Shown here: positions 7,559-16,947 of the stretch, in pieces
Layout: the number at the start of each line of letters is the position of its first letter
Numbering within the stretch: position 1 is the stretch's first letter
Assembly (NCBI RefSeq): GCF_001613165.1
Contig: NZ_BDBV01000001.1
Location: 186,001 to 250,000 of the forward strand
DNA length: 64,000 nt
Direction: 5' to 3'
From: Nocardia mexicana NBRC 108244
GTDB taxonomy: Bacteria > Actinomycetota > Actinomycetes > Mycobacteriales > Mycobacteriaceae
Notes under the pieces: generated by a model
Told to the model about the DNA's origin: nothing
Database searches by the model: none
Seen by the model: the letters and a program-made list of their open reading frames with translations, nothing else
Translations under genes and position numbers: made by a program

Positions 7559-8617
7559 TCACTTGTTCGCGCGGCGCACGTAGAGCAGCCGGTCACCGGC
7601 GTCGAGCGCGTCCACCTCGGGCTCGTCGACCCGGATCAGGTCGCCGCCGCGGACCACGCCCAGCACTATGTCGCGCAGATGCCTGGGCGACCCGCCCACC
7701 TCGTCCGGCTCCACCTCGCGCTCGGCGATGGCGAATCCCGCCTCCGGGGTGAGCAGATCCTCGACCATGTCGACCACCTTCGGGGTGGTGGTGGCGATGC
7801 CGAGCAGCCGCCCGGCCGTCTCGGACGACACCACCACCGAATCGGCGCCGGACTGGCGCAGCAGGTGGATGTTCTCCGCCTCCCGGATCGAGGCGACGAT
7901 CTTGGCCTTCGGATTCAGCTCGCGGGCGGTGAGGGTCACCAGCACCGCGGTGTCGTCGCGATTGGCGGCGATCACCACCGAGGACGCGTGCTGCAGCCCG
8001 GCCAGTTTCAGCACATCCGACTGGGTGGCCGAGCCGTGCACGGTCACCAGGCCCGCGGTGGCGGCCCGCTCCAGCGCCACCTGGTCGGTGTCGACGACGA
8101 CGATGTCGCCGGGCTGCACGCCGTCGCCCAGCATCGCGTCGACGGCGGTGCGGCCCTTCGTCCCGTATCCGACCACCACGGTGTGATTGCGCACCCTGTG
8201 CCTCCATCGCTGAATCTTGAACGCCTGCCGGGACCGCTCGGTCAGCACCTGCAGCGTGGTGCCGACCAGAACGATCAGGAAGAGCACCCGCAGCGGCGTG
8301 ATGACGAGGATATTCACCAGCCGGGCCCGCGGGGTGGCGGGCGTGATGTCGCCGTATCCGGTGGTCGACAGCGACACCGTCGAGTAGTACGCCGCGTCCA
8401 GCAGTGACAGGTCGCTGCCCTGGTTGTCGTGATATCCGTCGCGGCCGAAATACACCACCAGCGTCGCGGAGACCAGCAACGTGACCGCGAATGCCACGCG
8501 ACGAGTCAGCGAAACCCAAGGGCTGGTTTGGATTTCCGGGATGCGCAGAATTCCGACCAGGGCATAGTCGGGGCGGTCTGTCAGACGACGTAGGCCGCGC
8601 GACGCCTCATCGAACAC
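7559..8617 (-). CDS. Potassium channel protein with RCK/TrkA domains
   Basis: A two-TM potassium channel subunit of about 352 aa. TM1 is RRVAFAVTLLVSATLVVYF. The pore and selectivity filter are STVSLSTTGYGDITP, and TM2 is LVNILVITPLRVLFLIVLVG. A cytosolic RCK/TrkA-N Rossmann domain (HTVVVGYGTKGRTAVDAML, Asp at the end of the second strand VVVDTD) and a TrkA-C domain follow. It is the counterpart of Rv3200c (355 aa), beside nudC. The frame is open to an ATG at 8701, but that is only 9 bp from the divergent DoxX start. GTG 8617 gives the family length and is preferred; GTG 8626 is an alternative closer to an AGGA motif. Confidence 0.87.
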   Translation of the reverse strand: MFDEASRGLRRLTDRPDYALVGILRIPEIQTSPWVSLTRRVAFAVTLLVSATLVVYFGRDGYHDNQGSDLSLLDAAYYSTVSLSTTGYGDITPATPRARLVNILVITPLRVLFLIVLVGTTLQVLTERSRQAFKIQRWRHRVRNHTVVVGYGTKGRTAVDAMLGDGVQPGDIVVVDTDQVALERAATAGLVTVHGSATQSDVLKLAGLQHASSVVIAANRDDTAVLVTLTARELNPKAKIVASIREAENIHLLRQSGADSVVVSSETAGRLLGIATTTPKVVDMVEDLLTPEAGFAIAEREVEPDEVGGSPRHLRDIVLGVVRGGDLIRVDEPEVDALDAGDRLLYVRRANK

Positions 8618-8710
8618 GGGAACCACCGATCCTGTCGTGCACCACGGAACCGCAGCGTACCGGTCCGGAGGAAGCTCGACAGCGCGGCACGCGGATGGCA
8701 TCGTGCAGGC

Positions 8711-9103
8711 ATGACGACCGGCTCTGCCGCCCGACCGCGGCGCGCACACCTGATGGCCGCGGCGTTGTTCGGTATGGGCACGCTGCATTTCGTGGTACCC
8801 CGGCCGTTCGATTCCATCGTGCCACCCGCGCTCCCCGGCAACAGGCGGACCTACACCTACCTGTCCGGAGCGGCGGAGGTCGGCGTGGCGACCGCACTGG
8901 CCCTGCCGAGCACCCGACGGCTCGGCGGGCTGCTCGCGGCACTGCTGTTCATCGCCGTGTTCCCGGCGAACATCCAGATGGCGGTGGACAGCGTCCGTAA
9001 TCCGCGGGCGCCGTTCGCGCTGAAGGCGATTTCGCTGCTGCGCCTTCCGTTGCAGGTCCCGATGGTGACACAGGCACTGCGGGTGCGCCGCGATGCGGCC
9101 TGA
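8711..9103 (+). CDS. DoxX-like membrane protein
   Basis: A 130-aa membrane protein with about four hydrophobic helices: LMAAALFGMGTLHFVVP, YLSGAAEVGVATALALP, LGGLLAALLFIAVFPANIQMA and a C-terminal helix. GTLHFV...YTYLSGAAEVG...FPANIQMAVD is a recurring pattern in a DoxX-related actinobacterial family of unknown function. There is almost no leader between the start and the divergent potassium channel promoter region, and no clear Shine-Dalgarno sequence, so the transcript may be leaderless. It is convergent with adnA and absent from the core mycobacterial order as I remember it. Confidence 0.75.
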   Translation: MTTGSAARPRRAHLMAAALFGMGTLHFVVPRPFDSIVPPALPGNRRTYTYLSGAAEVGVATALALPSTRRLGGLLAALLFIAVFPANIQMAVDSVRNPRAPFALKAISLLRLPLQVPMVTQALRVRRDAA

Positions 9104-9141
9104 CAACCGCTGCGCGAGGGCGGAAATCCAGCGGCCGGTTG
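9104..9141. terminator. Possible bidirectional hairpin between DoxX gene and adnA
   Basis: CAACCGCTG (9104-9112) can pair with CAGCGG...CCGGTTG (9129-9141), leaving a four-base interruption and a 16-nt loop. It lies in the 82-bp gap between two convergent genes. No U-tract is present, so termination is a guess from position. Confidence 0.25.
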
Positions 9142-9185
9142 CCCTTTCGCACCAAGGTGATTCGTCGTCCGGGTGACGATGGTGC

Positions 9186-12100
9186 TCAGTCGGGTTCGTC
9201 GTCCGGTGGGGCGGACCAGGCCGGGGCGGCGGCTTCGATCAGGGCGGTGAGCGCCTCGGCGCCCGGCAGTTCCGGCGGGGCGATGGTGCGGCCGGTGCGC
9301 ACGTAATGGAATGCGGCGCCGACCTTTTCGAGGATCTCGTGCTCGTCGGCGCCGGTGCGGGCGGCGAGCAGGCGCGCCCAGGCCAGGCGATAGACGGCCA
9401 GCTGCATCTCCACCGCCGGCTCCTCGGCGCGGGTCGGTGCGGCGCCGGTCTTCCAGTCCACCACCAGCCAGCGGCCGCCGGGCTCGGCGAACACGGCATC
9501 CATCCGGCCGCGGATCAGGGTGCCTGCGAGGGAGGTCTCGAACGCCACCTCCACCTCGACCGGATTGCGATCGGCCCACGGCGAGGACAGGAACGCCTCC
9601 TGCAGGCGGATCAGGTCGGCGTCGGCGGTGCCGCTGTCGGCGGCGCCGGGCAGCTCGTCCAGCCCGAGCAGCCGGGTCGCACCGAACCACTGCTGGATCC
9701 AGGCGTGGAACGCGGTGCCGCGCCGGGCGAACGGGCTCGGCGGATACGGCAGCGGGCGGCGCAGCCGGGCGGCCAGCTTCGCCGGATCGGCCCGCAGGTC
9801 GACCAGGGCGGTGGCGGGGAGCTGTCCGGGCAGCTCCACCTCGCGGACGCGGTCGGCGGCGGCGAAGTGCTCGACGAGCAGGGCGTCGACATCGGTCGCC
9901 CAGCCCTCGGGATCGGCGTCGGGATCGGCTGCGGCGCTGTCTGTTTCGTCGAACAGTGACAGCTGTCCGGTCGGTTCGGTTGCGCCACCGCCGGATTCGG
10001 CCGGGTCCCCGTCCGATATCGCGGTGCGGACGAGCGCCGCCCCCTCCTGAACCGCGGTGCGGCGCTTGCCCAGCGGGTCGCGGGGCCAGTCGGCCGACGC
10101 CGGGTTGTCGGTGAACGGGTTGACCGCGTCGTCGGCGGGCGGGTCGGCCCAGTGGTCGATGCGGACCGTCGCGGTGAGGAGCGAGTCGGGGCGTTCGGCA
10201 GGGCCCTTCAAATCCAGCAGGAAGTCCGACGGGCCCTTGGGGGTCGAGCCGGTCTCCGCCCAGTGGTGGGCCGAAACGAACAGGGCGCGTTCGGTTCTGG
10301 TGAGCGCCACGTAGAACAGGCGGCGCTCCTCCTCGAGGCGACGCCGATTGAGCGCCTCCTTGTGCTGCTTGATGGCACGGTCGAGATCGCTGCGGTCATA
10401 GAGATCGGACAGGTCCAGCACCGGGACGCCGTCGGAGGTCTGGGCGGAGTCGGTCGGCGATACCGAGAAGTGGCCCGCAGCCGCCGCACCTGACGCTTCG
10501 GGCGCTGAGGTGGCGCACGATGCCATGGAGCTGTCTGCCGACTCGGCGTCGACCGCGTCGGGAACAGAGGCGGTAGACCTCGACGCCGTGGAGCGACCGC
10601 CCGACGGCGCATCGGACACGCCGGAGGCGGCAGCTCGAGTTGCCGAACGATCCGGAGGGGCGTGGTCGACAGCCTGTGTCACCACCGCGCTGTCCGCGGG
10701 CACGGCATCTCGCTGCCGGTCGCCGCGGAGGGAGGTCGGCAGTTCGGCCAGCGCGCCCAGCCAGGTGCCCGCGGCGGTGCCGGAGGGGAATACGCCGCGC
10801 ACCACATGCGGGACCGCCACCACCTCCCACTCCAGGCCCTTGGCGGCGTGCACGGTCAGCACCTGTACACGGTCGCGGGCCACCTCGACTTCGCCGGGCT
10901 CCAAACCGTTCTCGACCTCCTCGGCCGCGGCCAGGAACGCCAGCAGGCCGGGCAGGGAGGCGCGGTGATCGGTGGCGTATCCGGCCACCACCTCGGCGAA
11001 GGCATCGAGGTGCTCGCGGCCCGCGCCGCCACCGACCGCGGCCCGCCGGGCCTGGGTCTCCACGCCCACGCCGATGGTCCGCTCGACATCGGCGACCAGC
11101 TCCGGCAGCGACTGGCCGCCCCGCTCGCGCAGTCCGGCCAGCTCCCGGCCGAGGTCGACGATGCGCTGATAGCCGGTGTCCGAATACTGTTCCGCCGCAC
11201 CCGGATCGGCGATGGCGTCGGTGAGCCCGGCCCGCTCGGCCGGTTCCGGCGCGACGGCTCGCAGCGCATCGGCCAGCCCCGCCGAATCGGTGATCGCGGC
11301 CGCCTGATCGGGGGGCTTGTTGATCGACAGGTCGCGTGCCCGGCGCGACAGGGCGGCCAGATCGGTGACCCCGAGGCGCCAGCGGGCCCCGGTGAGAATG
11401 CGCATGGCGGCACTGCCCGCCCCCGGGTCGGCGATCAGGCGCAGCGTGGCCACGACGTCGGCGACCTCCGGGGTGGCGAGCAGGCCGCCCAGGCCGACGA
11501 TCTCCACCGGTAATCCACGCTCGCGCAACGCCTCCGCCAGGGGCGCGGCATCGGCGTTGCGGCGCACCAGTACCGCCGAGGTGGGCGGGGGGACTCCGGC
11601 GTCGGCTCGCGCCTCCCATTCGGCCGCGATCCGCTCGGCCACCCAGTCCCGTTCGTCGGCAACGGTTTCGGTGAGTGCCAGCGCCACCGTGCCCGGCGTG
11701 GCGTCCGGCCGCGGCCGCAGCGCGTCCACACTCACTCCGGTGTGCCGCAGCGGTTCGGCCACCAGGTTCGCCAGCTCCAGCGCCTCCGGCGGGTTCCGCC
11801 AACTGGTCAGCAGCGGCAGGATCGGCGCGGGAACCCCTGGCGCACTGGGGAAGTCGGTCGCGAACCGCGGCAGATTCGCCGCCGACGCACCCCGCCACCC
11901 ATAGATCGACTGCATGGGATCACCCACTGCCGTCACCGCCAGCCGCCCACCGCCCGGCGCCTGCGGGTCGCCGCCGTGTTCACCTGAGACTGAATTCGAC
12001 CCGCCGCCAACGGAATCCCCGGAGCGCTCACGGGGCAATTCCGCCGCGCCACGCCCGGACGAATTTTCCTCCGCAGCAACGCGTTCCGGCGCGTTCCCTT

Positions 12101-13073
12101 CGGCGATACCGTCCGGCCCGCCTCCGAGTTGCCCGGCGGGTTCGGTGCCGCGGCCGTGGGCGCTGTCGAGGTCGCCGAACAGGGCCGCCAGCAGGATGCG
12201 CTGGGCGTGGCCGGTGTCCTGGTATTCGTCGAGCAGGACCAAGCGGAAGCGGTCGCGCTCGGCGGCGCCGACCTCCGGATGTTCGGCGGCCAGGCGGGCG
12301 GCCAGCGACATCTGGGCGCCGAAGTCCAGGGCGCCGCGGCGGCGGAGCTCGTCGCCCAGGCGGCGCACCAGCGGCAGCAGCGCCACGCGCTCGTGCTGCG
12401 TCTCGAGAATGCCCAGCAGTTCCTGGCTCGGGCCGCCGCGCTGGCGGGGGCCGCGGGGCAGCGTCAGGATCAGCTTCTCCAGTTCGGTGTGGGCCTCGGC
12501 CAGCTGTTCGGGCTCCACCAGGTGCTCGGCGAGCTGACCGGACAGCGCCAGCACCGCCTCGGTGACCGATACCGGGGTGCGATCGGTGTCCAGATCGCCG
12601 TCCCAGCCGGTCACCACGCGGTGGGCCAGCTGCCACAGCTGCGTCTCGGTGAGCAGGGTCGCGTTCGGCTCCACCGGCAGCAGCAGGCCGTGCTCGCCGA
12701 GCAGGCGCCCGGCGTAGGAGTGGTAGGTGCTGATCTCGGGTTCGGAGCCGGTCAGTCGGGCACGCAGGCGACCGCCGGGGTCGATCTCGCGCAGCAGGGG
12801 CGCACCGGCCAGCCGGGCGAGCCGGGTGCGGATGCGAGTCGTCAACTGCTGGGCGGCTTTCCGAGTGAACGTCAGGCCCAGCACCGCGTCGGGGACGACC
12901 AGGCCGTTGGCGACCATCCACACCACCCGCGAGGCCATGGTCTCGGTCTTCCCCGCACCGGCGCCCGCGACCACGAGTGTGGGACCGGGCGGCGCCGCGA
13001 TCACGGCGGCCTGCTCGTCGGTCGGCGGCGGCAGGCCGAGCGCCTCGGCCAGTTGCCCCGGGGTGATCCTCAT
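9186..13073 (-). CDS. adnA: Helicase-nuclease AdnAB, subunit AdnA
   Basis: A 1295-aa subunit of the actinobacterial double-strand-break resection motor-nuclease. The N-terminal UvrD-like motor has Walker A VVAGAGAGKTET (residues 34-45), motif II LDEYQDTG (281-288), motif III AVGDPMQSIYGWRGA (382-396) and motif VI RRLFYVALTRTER. The C-terminal RecB-family nuclease has GRMDAVF...VVDWKTG followed by QLAVYR. The protein is longer than mycobacterial AdnA (about 1100 aa) because of two low-complexity inserts. Residues about 304-377 (Gly/Glu/Ser-rich) lie between motifs II and III, and about 787-878 (Ala/Ser/Asp-rich) precede motif VI. ATG 13073 overlaps the adnB stop as ATGA, indicating co-transcription and coupled translation. 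Corresponds to Rv3201c. Confidence 0.95.
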   Translation of the reverse strand: MRITPGQLAEALGLPPPTDEQAAVIAAPPGPTLVVAGAGAGKTETMASRVVWMVANGLVVPDAVLGLTFTRKAAQQLTTRIRTRLARLAGAPLLREIDPGGRLRARLTGSEPEISTYHSYAGRLLGEHGLLLPVEPNATLLTETQLWQLAHRVVTGWDGDLDTDRTPVSVTEAVLALSGQLAEHLVEPEQLAEAHTELEKLILTLPRGPRQRGGPSQELLGILETQHERVALLPLVRRLGDELRRRGALDFGAQMSLAARLAAEHPEVGAAERDRFRLVLLDEYQDTGHAQRILLAALFGDLDSAHGRGTEPAGQLGGGPDGIAEGNAPERVAAEENSSGRGAAELPRERSGDSVGGGSNSVSGEHGGDPQAPGGGRLAVTAVGDPMQSIYGWRGASAANLPRFATDFPSAPGVPAPILPLLTSWRNPPEALELANLVAEPLRHTGVSVDALRPRPDATPGTVALALTETVADERDWVAERIAAEWEARADAGVPPPTSAVLVRRNADAAPLAEALRERGLPVEIVGLGGLLATPEVADVVATLRLIADPGAGSAAMRILTGARWRLGVTDLAALSRRARDLSINKPPDQAAAITDSAGLADALRAVAPEPAERAGLTDAIADPGAAEQYSDTGYQRIVDLGRELAGLRERGGQSLPELVADVERTIGVGVETQARRAAVGGGAGREHLDAFAEVVAGYATDHRASLPGLLAFLAAAEEVENGLEPGEVEVARDRVQVLTVHAAKGLEWEVVAVPHVVRGVFPSGTAAGTWLGALAELPTSLRGDRQRDAVPADSAVVTQAVDHAPPDRSATRAAASGVSDAPSGGRSTASRSTASVPDAVDAESADSSMASCATSAPEASGAAAAGHFSVSPTDSAQTSDGVPVLDLSDLYDRSDLDRAIKQHKEALNRRRLEEERRLFYVALTRTERALFVSAHHWAETGSTPKGPSDFLLDLKGPAERPDSLLTATVRIDHWADPPADDAVNPFTDNPASADWPRDPLGKRRTAVQEGAALVRTAISDGDPAESGGGATEPTGQLSLFDETDSAAADPDADPEGWATDVDALLVEHFAAADRVREVELPGQLPATALVDLRADPAKLAARLRRPLPYPPSPFARRGTAFHAWIQQWFGATRLLGLDELPGAADSGTADADLIRLQEAFLSSPWADRNPVEVEVAFETSLAGTLIRGRMDAVFAEPGGRWLVVDWKTGAAPTRAEEPAVEMQLAVYRLAWARLLAARTGADEHEILEKVGAAFHYVRTGRTIAPPELPGAEALTALIEAAAPAWSAPPDDEPD

Positions 13074-16000
13074 TCCTCGGTCACCTGCCGTCCGGTGTCC
13101 TGGACCGGGCAGCTGCCCGACACCGCGCAGTGACGGCAGCCGTCGTTGCGCATGGCTAGGTAACTCGGGCCGCGGGTGGCGGCGGCCGCGTCGTGGATCG
13201 CGCCGCGCCACTGCTCGACACCGTCGGCGTCCAGCGCGCCCTGCAGCCGCTGGGTGGCGCCCTCCTTGGTACTCGGCTTGGCGACGTAGACGAGGCGGGC
13301 GCCGCCGGGTTCAGTATCGGGCGAGCCGTCGTCGAGTGCCCCGGCGGCCGCGGCCACCTGGTACGTCGCCAGCTGGGCATGATCCTGCGCGGCCTTCTTG
13401 GAGACCGGCGTCTTGCCGGTCTTCACGTCCACGATCACGAAGCGGCCGAACGCATCTCGCTCCACCCGGTCGACCCGGCCGCGGATCCGCACGGTGTACT
13501 CGTCGGGCGTGCGCGCCGGGAGCACGCAGTCGACCGGCACCTCCACGCCCATCTGGGTGAGCTCGTCACGAGTGTTGCGCAGCCACGACAGGAACGTGTC
13601 CAGCATGGTTTCGGTGCGCCGCAGTTCCTGTCGCGAATGCCAACTGTGCGGACCGGTCTCGGTGGCGCCCGGATCGATCGCCTTCCAGGCCCGGACCAGC
13701 GCGGCCTTCACCTGCGCCTCCGAGACCTGCCCGGCCAGCGCCTGCACCAGGGTGTGCACCAGATTGCCCTTGATCGCGTGCGGATTGTCGCCGTCGCTAC
13801 CGCCGTGGCGCTCCAGCGCCCAGCGCAGCGGACAGGTCTGCAGCAGCTCGACCGTGGACGGGGAGAGCGCGACCGGGCCCGCGTCCGCACCCCACAGCGG
13901 CAGCTGCGAGCTGAGATCGGCGGTGCCGTACCAGCCGTCGGGGTGCGCGCCGGGCACGCCCGCGCGAGCGAGCCGGGCCAGCTGCCCCGCCGCCCGCTGC
14001 CGCCGCTGCGAATCGTCCTCGGGATCGCAGGCCACACCGCGTAATTCGGCGATCAGCGCCTGCATCACCAGGGCGCGGCCGGGATCGATGGGCGGCGGAA
14101 TGCGGCCGGGTTCGCCCGCCTCGGATGCCTCGTCCAACTCGCCGAGGAACCGGGACGGCACCAGATCGCGGTCGCCGCTGACCGATTCGACGGCCGTGAC
14201 CAGCAGCGAGCGCCGGGCGCGGCTGCAGGCGAGCAGCAGCAGGCGCCGCTCCTCGGCCAGGATCGGCGCGGCGCGGCTCACCCGTTCCCCGGAATCGGCC
14301 ACGCCCGCAACGAGATCCACCAGATCCTCGACCCCCAGCAGGGTGCCGCGCGGGCGCAGGTTCGGCCAGATCCCCTCCTGCACACCGGCCACCGCGACGA
14401 CATCCCATTCCCGGCCCGCCGCCGCGTGCGCGCTCACGATCGCGACCGCGTCGCCGGAGTCGGTGAGCGGCGCCGAATCCTGCGGAATCTCCTGCTGTTC
14501 CAGATATTCGACGAATCCGCCGACGGTCGCGCGCGGCAGCCGGTCGACGTAGGCCGCCGCGGCGTCGAACAGCCCGACGGCCGCATCCAGATCGCGGTCG
14601 GCCTGCATCCCGACCGCGCCGCCGCGCTCGGACTGCCCGACCCAGCGCCGCTCCAGATTCGACCCGGTCCACAGCGCCCACAGCACATCCTCGAGACCGG
14701 CGCCGCGCCGCAGCGCCTTCCGCGCCCGGCCGACCGCCTTCAGCACCCGCCGCAGCGGCGCCGCCTCGACATCGGTGAGCCGATCCAGGATCGTGAAGTC
14801 CCCGACCCCGGTGATCAGATCCCGCAGCACCTCGGCGGACGAGCGGTCCAGGTCGGCCGACTGCACGGAATCGACCGCCTCCCAGGCGAAATCGTCGTCG
14901 GCGGCGCTGACGGAAGCGCGTCGGCGATCCGGAGGCGTGAGATGGGTGTCGACGCCTTCCCCGAAGTCCTTCCGCTCCGTGTGCGAACCGCTGTCCTCGG
15001 CCTGCCCCGCCACCTCAGCAGCCGCCGGCTCCGCGTGACTCTCCACAGCGCCGTCGACGTCGGGGGGCACGTCGGCGGCATCGGGCTCGCCCGCATCGGA
15101 CCGTCCCGCCCACGGGTCGTCCGCGGCGCGGTGGGCTCCCCGCTCCAGCAGCGTGCGGCGGATACCGCGGCGGAGGCGGCGCAGGCTGATCTGGTCCGCG
15201 CCGCCGAGCGGGCCGGACAGCAGGTCCAGGGCGTCGTCCTCGGTGTACAGGTCGGGGCGGGACTGCTCACCGGCCAGCAGGGCGCGCAGCGACAGCAGCA
15301 TCCAGGCGCCGCCGCGACGGCGTGCCAGCGGGACATCCGGCTTCGGTTGCAGGACAGGCACTCCCGCGGCGAGCAGGGCGCGGCGCAGCGGGGCCAGCGA
15401 CAGCGGCACCGACCGCACGATCACCGCCATCCGCGACCACGGCACGCCGTCGGTCAGGTGGGCGCGACGCAGCCGGTCGGCGATCAGCGCCGCTTCCTTC
15501 GCGGGCGTGGTGAGCACCCGCACCTGCACATCGCCGTCGGCAGGGGCAGGCTCCGCGGCCGGGTCCAGGCCGTCGAGGTCCGCCGCGTCGTCGTCCACCG
15601 ATAACGCTGCGCCCGTGACGGTTTCACGCCCGTCGAAGCGATGCGCCGCCCGCCCCGGCATGCGCGCCGCGATCCGGACCACGCAGTCGTGGATCGAGCG
15701 GGCCGCACGGTGGTTGTCCCGCAGCACGATGCGCCGCGCCGCCGGAGCGTCCGGATCCGCGGCGAAGCGCACGTCGGCACCGCGGAAGGTGAATACGGCC
15801 TGATCCGGATCACCGGCCACGACCGTCGCCGCGGGCCCCGACCCGATGGCCCGAACCAATTGCGCCGCAAGCGGATCCAGATGCTGCGCATCGTCGACGA
15901 GCAGGCAGTGCAGGCGCTCGCGCTCGGCGGCCAGCAGGTCCGGATCCAGGGCCAGCGTGTCCAGCGCGGCGCCGACCAGCTCCGCGGCGTCCAGCGCGGG

Positions 16001-16744
16001 CGCGCTCGCCTCCGGCGCCTCGACGCCCACCGACCAGCGCAACAGCATCGCCTGCTCGTAGCGTTCGGCGAAGCGGCCCGCGGCCTCCCATTCCGGCCGA
16101 TCGTGTAGGCGACCCAGGTCCACGAGGTCCTCGGGGCCGAGCCCGCGCTCGGTGGCGCGCAGCATCAGATCGCGCAATTGCTCGGCGAACCCGATGGTCC
16201 CGAGCGCCGGTTGCAGGCGCTGCGGCCACAATTCGGCCTCCACACCCCCGAATCCGCTCCGCGCGAACCCCTCCTGGATATCGGTCAGTTCACCGCGCAG
16301 CATCTCCCGCAGCACCACGTCCTGTTCGGCGCCGGTCAGCAGCCGGGGCGGCGGATTGCCGTGTGCGGCGGCGTGCCGCCGGACGATCGCGAAGGCGTAC
16401 GAATGCACCGTGCGGACCAGCGGCTCCCGGGTCGCGCCGGGCACCCCGCCGGAGACCTCGGCCAGCTGCCGGGTGACGGCATTGCGCAGCCGCAGCGCCG
16501 CCTGTTTCGAATGCGTGAGGACCAGTACCGATTCCGGATCCGCCCCGCCCGCGATCCGGTCCACCGCGAGATCGGTGAGCAGCGCGGTCTTGCCCGTACC
16601 CGGACCGCCCAGCACCTGCCACGGCCGCCAACCGGCCTCCGCGGCGCCGCTCGCGAACAGCGTCCGGACGTCGGCGCCCCATTCCCGCGCTCGGGGGGCC
16701 GTCTCGCTGCGGCGCACCAATCGCACCGAGCTATCCGATCGCAT
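13070..16744 (-). CDS. adnB: Helicase-nuclease AdnAB, subunit AdnB
   Basis: A 1224-aa partner of AdnA. The motor domain has Walker A LGGPGTGKT (residues 45-53) and motif II LLVDDAQHLDP near residue 285. The C-terminal nuclease carries GRVDRVERDAFGRFVIVDVKTGK and QLATYQVAA. Cysteines placed like an AddB-type iron-sulfur clamp are visible: one in LLQTCPLRWAL (about 970) and C-x2-C-x5-C in GCRHCAVSGSCPVQ near the end. An acidic low-complexity insert spans about residues 533-625. ATG 16744 is the start that gives a compact N-terminus; the frame stays open to 16912. First gene of adnBA, divergent from lipV, as in M. tuberculosis (Rv3202c). A weak damage-type promoter motif lies just upstream. Confidence 0.95.
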   Translation of the reverse strand: MRSDSSVRLVRRSETAPRAREWGADVRTLFASGAAEAGWRPWQVLGGPGTGKTALLTDLAVDRIAGGADPESVLVLTHSKQAALRLRNAVTRQLAEVSGGVPGATREPLVRTVHSYAFAIVRRHAAAHGNPPPRLLTGAEQDVVLREMLRGELTDIQEGFARSGFGGVEAELWPQRLQPALGTIGFAEQLRDLMLRATERGLGPEDLVDLGRLHDRPEWEAAGRFAERYEQAMLLRWSVGVEAPEASAPALDAAELVGAALDTLALDPDLLAAERERLHCLLVDDAQHLDPLAAQLVRAIGSGPAATVVAGDPDQAVFTFRGADVRFAADPDAPAARRIVLRDNHRAARSIHDCVVRIAARMPGRAAHRFDGRETVTGAALSVDDDAADLDGLDPAAEPAPADGDVQVRVLTTPAKEAALIADRLRRAHLTDGVPWSRMAVIVRSVPLSLAPLRRALLAAGVPVLQPKPDVPLARRRGGAWMLLSLRALLAGEQSRPDLYTEDDALDLLSGPLGGADQISLRRLRRGIRRTLLERGAHRAADDPWAGRSDAGEPDAADVPPDVDGAVESHAEPAAAEVAGQAEDSGSHTERKDFGEGVDTHLTPPDRRRASVSAADDDFAWEAVDSVQSADLDRSSAEVLRDLITGVGDFTILDRLTDVEAAPLRRVLKAVGRARKALRRGAGLEDVLWALWTGSNLERRWVGQSERGGAVGMQADRDLDAAVGLFDAAAAYVDRLPRATVGGFVEYLEQQEIPQDSAPLTDSGDAVAIVSAHAAAGREWDVVAVAGVQEGIWPNLRPRGTLLGVEDLVDLVAGVADSGERVSRAAPILAEERRLLLLACSRARRSLLVTAVESVSGDRDLVPSRFLGELDEASEAGEPGRIPPPIDPGRALVMQALIAELRGVACDPEDDSQRRQRAAGQLARLARAGVPGAHPDGWYGTADLSSQLPLWGADAGPVALSPSTVELLQTCPLRWALERHGGSDGDNPHAIKGNLVHTLVQALAGQVSEAQVKAALVRAWKAIDPGATETGPHSWHSRQELRRTETMLDTFLSWLRNTRDELTQMGVEVPVDCVLPARTPDEYTVRIRGRVDRVERDAFGRFVIVDVKTGKTPVSKKAAQDHAQLATYQVAAAAGALDDGSPDTEPGGARLVYVAKPSTKEGATQRLQGALDADGVEQWRGAIHDAAAATRGPSYLAMRNDGCRHCAVSGSCPVQDTGRQVTEE

Positions 16745-16754
16745 CACGGCCGCT

Positions 16755-16777
16755 ATTTCAACAGACGCCTCCGACAG
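16755..16777 (-). promoter_or_regulatory. Weak PafBC/RecA-NDp-like promoter motif upstream of adnB
   Basis: Minus strand: CTGTCGGAG (16777-16769), 8-nt spacer, TGAAAT (16760-16755), 10 nt before the adnB ATG. It departs from TTGTCRGTG-N8-TAnnnT at three positions. It is listed because the spacing is exact and the same arrangement precedes uvrD2 and lipV. Confidence 0.3.
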
Positions 16778-16921
16778 AAATTGCCGCGGTGGCAGCAAAC
16801 CGCGGCGGCTGCATCCGGTGTATCCGATCCGTGATAGGCGCCGCCGGCCGTCGTTATCGGACATCAGGCGATTTCCCCGGGCGATACGGAATCCGGCACA
16901 CCGCACCAGCATCCCGAATAC

Positions 16922-16937
16922 TCGAACATTCTTTCGA
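16922..16937. promoter_or_regulatory. Near-consensus LexA (SOS) box between adnBA and lipV
   Basis: TCGAACATTCTTTCGA matches the actinobacterial LexA operator TCGAAC-N4-GTTCGA with the correct spacing and a single mismatch (T for G at the start of the right half). It lies 40 bp upstream of the lipV start and about 178 bp from adnB. The genes on both sides include DNA-repair functions. Confidence 0.55.
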
Positions 16938-16947
16938 TTTCACACAT

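Noticed and set aside
8857..9690. 277-codon minus-strand open frame spanning the DoxX gene and the end of adnA
   Set aside because: It is a different frame of adnA plus antisense of the DoxX-like gene, with no domain similarity.
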